DNA of 8,708 nucleotides from Myxococcales bacterium (GTDB lineage: Bacteria; Myxococcota_A; Polyangia; Polyangiales; Houyiibacteriaceae): positions 1 to 8,708 of the forward strand of contig JAUXFZ010000074.1 of assembly GCA_030622585.1 (NCBI GenBank), in the 5' to 3' direction. Made by a program: the position numbers and the translations under genes. The notes under the pieces were generated by a model. It was not told the DNA's origin. It made no database searches and saw nothing but the letters and a program-made list of their open reading frames with translations. How positions within the stretch are numbered: the stretch's first letter is position 1; every line of letters begins with the position of its first letter. Below, piece after piece: positions 1 through 6,009 of this stretch.

Positions 1-1346
1 ACGCCATCGTAGTGCTCGAAGATAAAGCCGATCGGGTTCATCAAGGTGTGGCACCCGGCGCAGGCCGGATTCGCGCCGCTCTCCTCGAGCTGCTCCTCGG
101 TGGTCTTGTTCGGGTCGAGCTCCGGCGGTTCGATCACCAAGTCGTTGGGCGGTAGGGGAAGGGTGTTGCACATCAGCTGCTCGCGAACGAACTTCCCGCG
201 GAACACCGGCGAGCTCTGATTGGCGTTTGCATGGGCAGCCATCAGCCCCGCAGTCGTGAGAAGCCCCACGCGACGCTCGGGGTCGAGCTGGACCTGGCGA
301 AACTCCGGCCCCGCCACTGAATCGAGCACGTCGTCGCCGTAAAAGGTCGCGAGCTCTTCGTTCATGAAGCTGTAGTTAGCCGTCAGCAGAGTTTGCAAGG
401 AGCCGTCTCCCTCGAGGATGACGTGCTCGACGAATGCCCGGATTTCTTCCGTCCAAAGAGGACGTAGCGAGGCGCTGAACGCTGGATAGACGCTCGTGTC
501 CTTCGTCACGGTGTCGAGATGAGTCAGCAAGAGCCATTGGGTGTGAAAGTTCCGAATGAGGTCCCGCGCCCTGTCGTCGTCGAGCATCCGTGTCGCTTGT
601 GCAGCGATTTGCTCCTTGGTCGCGAGCTCGTCCGCCTCCGCTGCGGCGAAGAGCACAGCGTCGGGCATCGTGTTCCACAACATGTACGAAAGCTTGGTGG
701 CCATCTCCCAACTGGTGAACGGTACGACGTCGCCTTCGATGGGAGTCTCCGCACCCAACTCCGGACGATAGAGGAACGCCGGGGACTGAAGCACCGCCTC
801 GATGACCACTTGAATGCCGTCTTCGAAACGTCCGAGGTCCGGTTCGTCGAGCGCCCAGTCGAAGACACCCTTGAGCAGCTCGACTTCAGTCTGCGACAGG
901 GGCCGGCGAAACGCCCGCCTTCCGAAATCTTGAATGAACGACAGCGCGCAGGTGTCGCTTCCATCGAGGCCAGGATCGCAATCAGGGAGCAGGGCGTCCA
1001 TGTCGAGCACGGCCCGAGCGCCCACTCCTTCAGCAATTTTCATGTACTGCTCGATCAGCAGATCGCTGCTCGTGAGCGCCGCGGCTTGGTTGTTGAATCC
1101 CGCGACTTCTTCCTCCGGCGGAAGCACGTCCGCAGGATTGGTCGTATCGCCGAGGAGGTCGCGAACCGTGTTGTTGTACTCGAATCGCGTCAGCCGCCGG
1201 ATCGGCGTATCCACCACACACAGACTCTTCGCGACGCTGTCGTTTATGGCCCGCTCACCGCCACCACCACCGCCGATGGTGCCGTTGCAGCCGACGAGGA
1301 AGACCGCGGCGAGCAGGGCATAGAATTTAGTCCCTTGGGATGGCAA
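1..1346 (-). CDS. DUF1592/DUF1588-family haem-type lipoprotein (3' end cut by window edge)
   Basis: An open frame of 448 full codons runs off the left edge. The start is TTG at 1346: an in-frame TGA abuts it upstream (1347-1349) and AAGGAG lies 8 nt before it. The N-terminus has a hydrophobic stretch ending in a perfect lipobox (LVGC, Cys20) and then a Gly-rich linker, so it should be an exported lipoprotein. Domains follow the usual order: DUF1587 near 48-110 (RLTRFEYNNTVRDLLG), DUF1595 near 133-195 (FGRRAFRRPLSQTE), DUF1592 near 175-340 (VIEAVLQSPAFLYR, ATKLSYMLWNTMPD), and DUF1588 from about 355 (RVGLLTTAGLMAAHA). CAGCH at 429-433, followed by TLMNPIGFIFEHYDG, could bind haem c covalently. 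A DUF1585 domain is expected beyond the edge. These proteins are common in Planctomycetota, Verrucomicrobiota and Myxococcota and are often paired with a DUF1552 gene; their biochemical role is unknown. Family assignment is firm; electron transfer is inference. Confidence 0.93.
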   Translation of the reverse strand, partial: MPSQGTKFYALLAAVFLVGCNGTIGGGGGGERAINDSVAKSLCVVDTPIRRLTRFEYNNTVRDLLGDTTNPADVLPPEEEVAGFNNQAAALTSSDLLIEQYMKIAEGVGARAVLDMDALLPDCDPGLDGSDTCALSFIQDFGRRAFRRPLSQTEVELLKGVFDWALDEPDLGRFEDGIQVVIEAVLQSPAFLYRPELGAETPIEGDVVPFTSWEMATKLSYMLWNTMPDAVLFAAAEADELATKEQIAAQATRMLDDDRARDLIRNFHTQWLLLTHLDTVTKDTSVYPAFSASLRPLWTEEIRAFVEHVILEGDGSLQTLLTANYSFMNEELATFYGDDVLDSVAGPEFRQVQLDPERRVGLLTTAGLMAAHANANQSSPVFRGKFVREQLMCNTLPLPPNDLVIEPPELDPNKTTEEQLEESGANPACAGCHTLMNPIGFIFEHYDG

Positions 1347-1354
1347 TCAGAGAG

Positions 1355-1360
1355 CTCCTT
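1355..1360 (-). promoter_or_regulatory. Ribosome-binding site that fixes the TTG start
   Basis: On the minus strand AAGGAG lies 8 nt before TTG at 1346. The frame is closed immediately upstream by TGA, and no ATG occurs between this site and the signal peptide, so the motif makes TTG the only sensible start. Confidence 0.75.
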
Positions 1361-1375
1361 CAGCGAGAACTCTCC

Positions 1376-1381
1376 AGTATA
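1376..1381 (-). promoter_or_regulatory. Possible -10 element of the DUF1592 lipoprotein gene
   Basis: In the 75-bp gap after acs, the minus strand reads TATACT, which matches the -10 consensus at 5 of 6 bases, about 30 bp before the TTG start. The hexamer 17 bp further upstream (TGTGCA) is a poor -35, matching at 3 of 6. It may let the lipoprotein gene be transcribed independently of acs, or it may be chance. Confidence 0.3.
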
Positions 1382-1421
1382 CACCCTAAAGGGCGCAATG
1401 CACATCCGCTGCCGAGGGGGT

Positions 1422-3338
1422 TCAGTCCTTCTTCAACAGCTCTTCGACCACGCTTGGGTCGGCAAGGGTTGAAAGGTCGCCGAGTTGATCTGTCTCGCCA
1501 GCGGCGATCTTGCGGAGAATTCGCCGCATGATCTTGCCGGATCGGGTTTTGGGGAGCCCTGTGACCACTCGAACCTCGTCCGGCGTGGCGATGGGACCGA
1601 TGACCTTGCGCACCTGCTCCTTGAGCGCCCCTTGAAGTTCGTGAGGCTCCCAATCGGCGCCCGTGATGGGCACCACGAAGGCAAAGATGCCTTGCCCCTT
1701 GATCTCGTGCGGGCAGGGAACGACGGCTGCTTCCGCGACGGCTTGGTGTGCGACCAGGGCGCTCTCCACCTCGGCGGTGCCCATGCGGTGTCCCGAGACG
1801 TTGATCACGTCGTCGACGCGACCGGTGATCCAGTAGTACCCGTCCTCGTCGCGACGGCAGCCATCGCCCGTGAAGTAGAACGGCGGGTATTGAGAGAAGT
1901 ACGTTTTGAGGAACCGTTGGTGGTTGCCGTGGATCGTTCGCGCCTGTCCCGGCCACGGGCGCGCAATGCAAAGCAAGCCACTGACGCCGTTGCCCTCGAG
2001 GAGCTTGCCATCCTGGTCCACCAAAATTGGCTCGATGCCGAACAAGGGCAAAGTTGCTGAACCGGGTTTCGTGGGCGTCGCGTTGGGGAGCGGGCTGATC
2101 ATCACACCACCCGTCTCCGTCTGCCACCAAGTGTCGACGATTGGAAGCTTCCCCTCGCCGACCACCTCGTCATACCAGCGCCAAACCTCGGGGTTGATCG
2201 GCTCGCCTACCGTGCCGAGGACGCGCAGCGATTTGCGGCTGGACCCCTGCACCGGCTCCGAACCCTCGCGCATCAGCGCTCGCAGTGCGGTGGGGGAGGT
2301 GTAGAGCGTCGTCGCGCCGATATCATCGATGACGTTCCAATACCTACTTGCGTCGGGGTACGTCGGGACCGACTCGAACATGACCGTGGTGACGCCGTTC
2401 GCCAGCGGTCCATAGATGATGTAGCTGTGGCCTGTGACCCAACCGATGTCCGCCGCGCAGAAGTGGATATCATCAGGCCCGATGTCGAACACGTACTTGA
2501 ATGTGGATGCGGTGTAGGTGAGGTAACCCGCCGTCGTGTGAACCAGGCCCTTGGGCTTTCCGGTCGAGCCCGAGGTGTAGAGGATGAACAGGGGGTCCTC
2601 GGAGGCCATCCACTCCGCGGGACAAGTGACCCGTTCCTCCGCCATCGCCTCGTGCAACCACAGGTCGCGTCCTCGCCGCATCTCGACCTTTGTCTCGGTG
2701 CGTTTGACGACCAGCACCTTCTCGACGACTGCGAGCCCGTCGACCGCGTCGTCCGAGATTTTCTTGAGTGGAATCCGCTTCCCGCCACGCAGCCCTTCAT
2801 TTGCGGTGACGAGGACCTTGGCCTGCGCGTCGATGATACGGTCGCGCAGAGCCTCGGCGCTGAACCCGCCGAACACGATCGAATGCACCGCACCTATGCG
2901 AGCACACGCGAGCATCGTGTACGCGAGCTCTGGCACCATGGGCAGGTAGATACAGACCCGGTCTCCCTTTCGCACACCCAACGACTTCAAGGTGTTGGCG
3001 ACGCGGCCGACCGCGGCTTTGAGGTCCGCGAACGAGATGTGCTCGTACTCGCCGGGCTCGTCCTTGACGAAGATGATGGCTGTCTTGTCGGGGTCTGTCG
3101 CCGCGTGCCGGTCGACACAGTTGACCGACGCGTTGAGGCGTCCGCCCGCGAACCAAACGAACTCCCCTGGCCCGTGTTCTTCGAACACACTGTGCGGCTC
3201 GTAAAACCAGTGGAGCTCGTCGGCCTGCTCGCGCCAGAACTCTTCGTTCCTGGCGAGACTTTGCTCGTAGAGACCCCTGTATTGCTCGAGGCTGGTGATG
3301 CGTTTTCTAGATCGCAGGGTTGGTCGTGTCAGCGCCAT
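1422..3338 (-). CDS. acs: Acetyl-CoA synthetase, AMP-forming
   Basis: A complete 638-residue cytoplasmic enzyme, close to the usual length of about 650. It activates acetate to acetyl-AMP with ATP and then makes acetyl-CoA. The N-terminal ACS region (about 15-75) is present. The adenylate-forming core carries YTSGSTGKPKG at 254-264, WWQTETGG at 404-411, and YFTGD with GRVDDVINVSGHRMG at 488-520. The acetate-pocket residues known from Salmonella Acs are conserved with a constant offset: V301, T302, V377 and W405. The tryptophan closes the pocket to longer acids, so acetate rather than propionate is the likely substrate. K602 in PKTRSGKIMRR is the lysine that protein acetyltransferases silence in this family. 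The start is ATG with a modest AAGG site 7 nt upstream. No actP/yjcH acetate permease genes flank it. The gene is divergent from the lipoprotein at 3403 and lies 75 bp upstream of the DUF1592 gene on the same strand, so read-through is possible. Confidence 0.97.
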   Translation of the reverse strand: MALTRPTLRSRKRITSLEQYRGLYEQSLARNEEFWREQADELHWFYEPHSVFEEHGPGEFVWFAGGRLNASVNCVDRHAATDPDKTAIIFVKDEPGEYEHISFADLKAAVGRVANTLKSLGVRKGDRVCIYLPMVPELAYTMLACARIGAVHSIVFGGFSAEALRDRIIDAQAKVLVTANEGLRGGKRIPLKKISDDAVDGLAVVEKVLVVKRTETKVEMRRGRDLWLHEAMAEERVTCPAEWMASEDPLFILYTSGSTGKPKGLVHTTAGYLTYTASTFKYVFDIGPDDIHFCAADIGWVTGHSYIIYGPLANGVTTVMFESVPTYPDASRYWNVIDDIGATTLYTSPTALRALMREGSEPVQGSSRKSLRVLGTVGEPINPEVWRWYDEVVGEGKLPIVDTWWQTETGGVMISPLPNATPTKPGSATLPLFGIEPILVDQDGKLLEGNGVSGLLCIARPWPGQARTIHGNHQRFLKTYFSQYPPFYFTGDGCRRDEDGYYWITGRVDDVINVSGHRMGTAEVESALVAHQAVAEAAVVPCPHEIKGQGIFAFVVPITGADWEPHELQGALKEQVRKVIGPIATPDEVRVVTGLPKTRSGKIMRRILRKIAAGETDQLGDLSTLADPSVVEELLKKD

Positions 3339-3346
3339 CGCTAGAC

Positions 3347-3352
3347 CTTATA
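3347..3352 (-). promoter_or_regulatory. Possible -10 element of acs
   Basis: The minus strand reads TATAAG (5 of 6 to consensus) 8 nt before the acs ATG. Used as a -10, it would put the transcription start within one or two bases of the ATG, giving a leaderless message. The same bases include the AAGG that could act as a ribosome site, so the two readings compete. No good -35 lies upstream. Confidence 0.25.
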
Positions 3353-3355
3353 CCC

Positions 3356-3361
3356 TTGACA
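3356..3361 (+). promoter_or_regulatory. Isolated TTGACA (-35 match) before the plus-strand lipoprotein gene
   Basis: A perfect TTGACA lies 41 bp before the ATG at 3403. At 16-18 bp spacing there is no convincing -10 (AGTCTT or CAGTCT), and the implied start would fall on the ribosome site. It may be part of an activator-dependent promoter or may be chance. Confidence 0.25.
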
Positions 3362-3389
3362 TCGGGACTCAGCTAGACAGTCTTGCAGC

Positions 3390-3395
3390 AGGAGA
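3390..3395 (+). promoter_or_regulatory. Ribosome-binding site that sets the lipoprotein start
   Basis: AGGAGA stands 7 nt before ATG at 3403. It argues against the longer in-frame start at 3295, which would overlap acs and put 36 residues ahead of the signal peptide. Confidence 0.75.
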
Positions 3396-3402
3396 AGCCC
3401 AT

Positions 3403-4329
3403 ATGCGGCCCATAGATTCTTATCGTACTCGTCTGCCGGCACTGCCCGTGCTTCCTGTAGTTCTGGTGGCTCTGGCGGTCTTGGGCCTCGGGCAGGCGCC
3501 GCTCGGCTGCACGGCCTCTCAGCTCACGACCAACGCCGCCAACGTCGTGATGCTGTACGATGTGCCGGTCGGCTGCGAGAACTTGGGCGTGGTGCTCGGC
3601 CGCGGTGGCGGCATGTCGGGCGCCTACTCGAAACCGAGCGTGATTCGAGAGTCCGCTGAGAACGACGCGCGGAACATGGCTGCGGAGAGGGGGGCGACGC
3701 ACCTGCTGTTGCATCCGGAAGAGCTGGCTCAGGGAGACGGACGTGGGCCCTCTGAGCAAGACACCGCGCCAGCCATGGCCCATGGCAGTGGCACAGGCTC
3801 GACCGTGACGGTGGCCGGAACCGCATTCAAGTGTGTGCTCGCGGTGCCGCCCGCAGAGGACGCAGCTTCGATTCAAGTAGGCGGAGCCTTCATCGCCGTG
3901 CAAGCGCCCACATCGATTTCGATGGCGCCGCTCGGTGAGCTGACGAGCATCACGGTCTTTCATCGAGTGCCGTTACCGTCGGGGGCCGGGATGAGCGAAA
4001 CGGAGCTCTTGAAGGTCGAAGATCAAGCGGAAATTCAGCGGGTCGTCGATTCGTTGAAGCAGGTTGCAGAGGATCCGATGAAGTACATGCCCACGCACCG
4101 TGTGGAGTTCGTCGGAGCGCTCGGCGTTCAATCGTTGCTCTATGGGTTCGGGTATCTGCAGTACGCCGGAAGCACCTACCGGTTGACGACCGGCGATTTC
4201 GAGGTGGTGCTGCAGCTGAGGGAAGAGCCGGCGGGGCCAGAGGTAGAGACCGAGGTGCCCCCCGCCGAAGCACCCTCGGCGCCCACGCCCGCGGAGCCCG
4301 CATCCCCTGCGGTGTCTACGCCCGACTGA
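3403..4329 (+). CDS. Lipoprotein with DUF4156-like N-terminal part and unknown C-terminal domain
   Basis: 308 residues from ATG at 3403, chosen for the AGGAGA site and because the signal peptide then begins at once. Arg8/Arg10 precede a hydrophobic run (11-35) ending at Cys36. The lipobox PLGC has Pro where Leu is usual at -3, so lipidation is likely but not certain. Residues 45-148 resemble DUF4156/RcsF-like lipoproteins: a Cys in VPVGCENLGVVLG (C58), AENDARNMAAERGATHLLLH at 85-104, and a closing AGTAFKC (C144). The two cysteines could form a disulfide. Residues 180-272 look like a separate alpha/beta domain that I do not recognise, with a charged helix near 198-222. The tail (277-308) is rich in Pro, Ala and Glu and is probably unstructured. 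It should sit in the periplasm or on the outer membrane. No function can be assigned. It is divergent from acs, and its 3' end overlaps the hydrolase gene. Confidence 0.85.
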   Translation: MRPIDSYRTRLPALPVLPVVLVALAVLGLGQAPLGCTASQLTTNAANVVMLYDVPVGCENLGVVLGRGGGMSGAYSKPSVIRESAENDARNMAAERGATHLLLHPEELAQGDGRGPSEQDTAPAMAHGSGTGSTVTVAGTAFKCVLAVPPAEDAASIQVGGAFIAVQAPTSISMAPLGELTSITVFHRVPLPSGAGMSETELLKVEDQAEIQRVVDSLKQVAEDPMKYMPTHRVEFVGALGVQSLLYGFGYLQYAGSTYRLTTGDFEVVLQLREEPAGPEVETEVPPAEAPSAPTPAEPASPAVSTPD

Positions 4330-5329
4330 GCCCGTCGATGAATCGGTGCAGGTGTCCAATCGCACTGGGCATGTGCGGCACGAAGCCCATGTGGCTGGTT
4401 GGGTACCAGTGGATTTCGGGCTCGCCCCACACACGCCACATCGTCCGCAGAACATCGGGGTCGAAGAAGCGATCCTTCTCGGCAGCCAAGAGAAGGAGCC
4501 GGTCAGCAGGAATGACAGGCGTTAGCTCGTCCCAACCCACCCGCGTGAAGAATTCACCGAAGTCGCTCGGGCCCCAACCGAACCCGTCGAGGTCCTTCCG
4601 CATGGCACTGAGCACTGGAGCGTCTCGAAGCAGCGCACCCATGTCCATATGCGCGATGAGCGGCGCTGAGAAATCAAACCGTGGCTCGAGGCACGCCAGC
4701 GTCGCCGCGAAAGAGCCCCCGAGCGATAAACCCACGACCCCCACGGGACCCGGGGACTCGTCGAGCAACACCGAGAGCAGGGTGCGTGCGTCGATGACGG
4801 TTTGACGAATCGACTCGAAGCTTCGCACGATGTCGGCGGTCCAAAATCGCTCGCCGTCGTAAGGAGAGCTTCGGGGCTTGCGGCGCCCGTGGTAGGGCGG
4901 CTGGAGGTGAATGATCTCGACATCGAGCGTTCGGGCCATCCCGCTCAGCAATCCAAGCTCCTCGAACACCGACTCCGGCTGCATGTAGCCGTGAATGTAG
5001 AGCAGGCGCGGACGGCCACGGGTCCCCTTCGGACGTATGCGCTTGGCGTACACCGTTTGGATCCGTCGGGTACGGGCGTGGTAGTGCTCGTTGAAGAGCG
5101 GCTCGATGGGATCGTGCAACGAAGCGAACGACAAATCTTCGTTCTCGAAACCGGGCAGTGACCGCCGCGTACTCGTTCGGACGCGTGGAATCCGATCGGG
5201 GGCAGGGAAGAGCTCGTCTCGGGAGACGCCTTCGTACGCACGGAGGCGATCGAGCGTATTGCGTGGGCGAGACCGAAGCAGCTGCAGTGGGCGCACGAGC
5301 ACGCCGGCCATGTCATCCAGATTTGGCAC
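4316..5329 (-). CDS. Alpha/beta hydrolase, ABHD18-like
   Basis: 337 residues, starting at GTG (5329) with AAGGAG 7 nt upstream; ATG at 5311 is a weaker alternative. The alpha/beta hydrolase fold is shown by LLYIHGYM (109-116, oxyanion HG), the nucleophile elbow GLSLGG (200-205, Ser202), an acidic candidate in AAEKDRFFDPD (Asp286 or Asp290), and the C-terminal histidine in TSHMGF (His313). The phrase PPYHGRRKP (144-152) and the long N-terminal extension before the first core strand resemble bacterial relatives of ABHD18 (DUF2048). That resemblance is from memory and moderate. No signal peptide is visible, so it is probably cytoplasmic. The substrate is unknown; an ester or lipid is the family default. 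Its last 14 bp overlap the lipoprotein gene tail to tail. It is divergent from the norE-like gene, and its ribosome site lies in a predicted hairpin. Confidence 0.88.
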   Translation of the reverse strand: MPNLDDMAGVLVRPLQLLRSRPRNTLDRLRAYEGVSRDELFPAPDRIPRVRTSTRRSLPGFENEDLSFASLHDPIEPLFNEHYHARTRRIQTVYAKRIRPKGTRGRPRLLYIHGYMQPESVFEELGLLSGMARTLDVEIIHLQPPYHGRRKPRSSPYDGERFWTADIVRSFESIRQTVIDARTLLSVLLDESPGPVGVVGLSLGGSFAATLACLEPRFDFSAPLIAHMDMGALLRDAPVLSAMRKDLDGFGWGPSDFGEFFTRVGWDELTPVIPADRLLLLAAEKDRFFDPDVLRTMWRVWGEPEIHWYPTSHMGFVPHMPSAIGHLHRFIDGLSRA

Positions 5330-5364
5330 GAAGACTCTCCTTTGCTGGGTACCGATAGTCTTCG
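5329..5364 (-). promoter_or_regulatory. Inverted repeat enclosing the hydrolase ribosome-binding site
   Basis: In the minus-strand message CGAAGACT (5357-5364) pairs perfectly with AGTCTTCG (5329-5336), with a 20-nt loop. The loop holds AAGGAG (5337-5342), and the last base of the 3' arm is the first G of the GTG start. After one mismatch two more pairs can form and involve the GA of the ribosome site. As RNA it could lower or gate translation; as DNA it could be an operator. An 8-bp repeat with this loop is expected a few times per window by chance, so position is the main argument. Confidence 0.4.
5337..5342 (-). promoter_or_regulatory. Ribosome-binding site of the hydrolase gene
   Basis: AAGGAG on the minus strand, 7 nt before GTG at 5329. 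It favours this GTG over the ATG 18 bp further in. Confidence 0.7.
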
Positions 5365-5381
5365 GTCCGAACAGCCGCTGT
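5361..5381. repeat. Two abutting hyphenated palindromes in the hydrolase/norE-like gap
   Basis: TTCGG-T-CCGAA (5361-5371) is followed at once by ACAGC-C-GCTGT (5371-5381), the two sharing one base. A shorter one, CTGG-G-CCAG, lies at 5388-5396. Each is perfect apart from the central base. They sit upstream of the norE-like gene where an operator would be expected, but I match them to no known regulator such as FNR/NNR, NorR or NsrR. Confidence 0.35.
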
Positions 5382-5402
5382 CAATGACTGGGCCAGGGTG
5401 CT

Positions 5403-5410
5403 AAGGGAGG
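5403..5410 (+). promoter_or_regulatory. Ribosome-binding site of the norE-like gene
   Basis: AAGGGAGG ends 4 nt before GTG at 5415. The spacing is short if the whole motif pairs, but normal (7 nt) for its AAGGG part. The next in-frame ATG (5472) would remove 19 residues before the first membrane helix and has no such site. Confidence 0.55.
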
Positions 5411-5414
5411 CCCC

Positions 5415-6002
5415 GTGAATCGGCATGCAGCGCTAGCGGACTATGCCAAACCGCTCCAGCCACCCGGCGGCATGATGATTTGGGTCTTCATCTTCATGGA
5501 GCTCTTGGCGTTCGGCTTGGCTTTCATCGTCTTCCTCGTTCTGCGGCAAAAGAGCCTGGCTGTGTTCGAGTCGTCTCAGGCCGAGCTCAACCAAGTGCTC
5601 GCATTCGCCAATACCTTGGTGCTGGTCACGAGCGGCTATTTCGTGGTGATTGCCAACGGCTGTTACGACCGGAACGACCACCGCTCGTCGGTCCGTTGGC
5701 TCGCCGCTGCGATCGCGTTGGGCGCGATCTTCATCACCATCAAGGTCATTGAGTACGACGACAAAATTGCTCACGGGCTTACCACTGGGGTGAATCACTT
5801 TTTTGATTTCTACTGGCTACTGACCGGTTTCCATCTCTTCCACGTGCTGCTCGGGATCCTGGTCCTCGCCTACATGGCGAGGAAGATACGAATAGGAGAG
5901 GCTTTTGCGGCGCCGGATTTCAACCTCAAGACAGGCAGCGCCTTTTGGCACATGTGCGACCTGATTTGGGTGCTCCTCTTTCCCATCCTCTACTTGATCT
6001 GA
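5415..6002 (+). CDS. norE: Haem-copper oxidase subunit III family protein, NorE-like
   Basis: 195 residues starting at GTG. Five membrane helices are visible near 20-43, 61-81, 95-115, 134-155 and 175-194, which is the short form of subunit III typical of NorE and of some quinol and caa3 oxidases. Family marks are PGGMMIWVFIFMELLAFG, the helix-four phrase FYWLLTGFHLFHVLLG (134-147 region), and the closing FWHMCDLIWVLLFPILYL. NorE is an accessory protein of cytochrome c-type nitric oxide reductase in denitrifiers and is not part of the catalytic NorCB core. Here no norC, norB, norQ or norD is in the window, so it could instead serve another haem-copper enzyme encoded elsewhere. It is the first gene of a run with the norF-like gene (7-bp gap) and serA. 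The family call is strong; the NorE name rests on length and the norF-like neighbour. Confidence 0.85.
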   Translation: MNRHAALADYAKPLQPPGGMMIWVFIFMELLAFGLAFIVFLVLRQKSLAVFESSQAELNQVLAFANTLVLVTSGYFVVIANGCYDRNDHRSSVRWLAAAIALGAIFITIKVIEYDDKIAHGLTTGVNHFFDFYWLLTGFHLFHVLLGILVLAYMARKIRIGEAFAAPDFNLKTGSAFWHMCDLIWVLLFPILYLI

Positions 6003-6009
6003 GAACGGC

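Larger units (their letters stand above)
3340..3378. repeat. Direct repeat GCTAGAC in the acs/lipoprotein divergent gap
   Basis: GCTAGAC occurs at 3340-3346 and again at 3372-3378 on the plus strand, 32 bp apart (about three helical turns), inside the only control region shared by acs and the plus-strand lipoprotein. The right copy runs into a short dyad, AGAC-A-GTCT (3375-3383). Such spacing suits a dimeric regulator, but 7-bp repeats also arise by chance. No known operator is recognised. Confidence 0.25.

Noticed and set aside
1347..1421. Intrinsic terminator after acs
   Set aside because: Only a weak CCCT-TT-AGGG dyad is present and no GC-rich hairpin followed by a T run on the minus strand.
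519..1472. 317-codon open frame on the plus strand
   Set aside because: It lies antisense to the DUF1592-family gene, which has clear domain motifs, a lipobox and a ribosome site; the plus-strand protein has no recognisable motif and is a GC-rich shadow frame.
1360..2130. 256-codon open frame on the minus strand
   Set aside because: It overlaps acs in another frame of the same strand; its low-complexity Arg/Gly/His-rich translation is typical of an out-of-frame reading.
2427..3344. 305-codon open frame on the plus strand
   Set aside because: It is antisense to the well-conserved acs coding sequence, rich in Arg/Val/Asp with no domain signature; a shadow frame.
3295..3402. Longer N-terminus for the plus-strand lipoprotein starting at 3295
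   Set aside because: It would overlap the start of acs and place 36 residues before the signal peptide; AGGAGA before ATG 3403 gives a normal lipoprotein start.
3772..3786. GCCATGG-C-CCATGGC palindrome inside the lipoprotein gene
   Set aside because: 7-bp arms with a one-base centre are expected about once per window of this size, and the bases are explained by coding for Ala-Met-Ala-His-Gly.
5324..5345. Sigma-54 type promoter: TGGCACG at 5324-5330 with TTGC at 5342-5345 on the plus strand
   Set aside because: The GG to GC spacing is 17 bp instead of the strict 10 bp, so it cannot work as a -24/-12 promoter.
5382..5414. FNR/NNR box (TTGAT-N4-ATCAA) before the norE-like gene, as seen in many denitrifiers
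   Set aside because: Only isolated TCAA is present; no matching half-site at the right distance on either strand.
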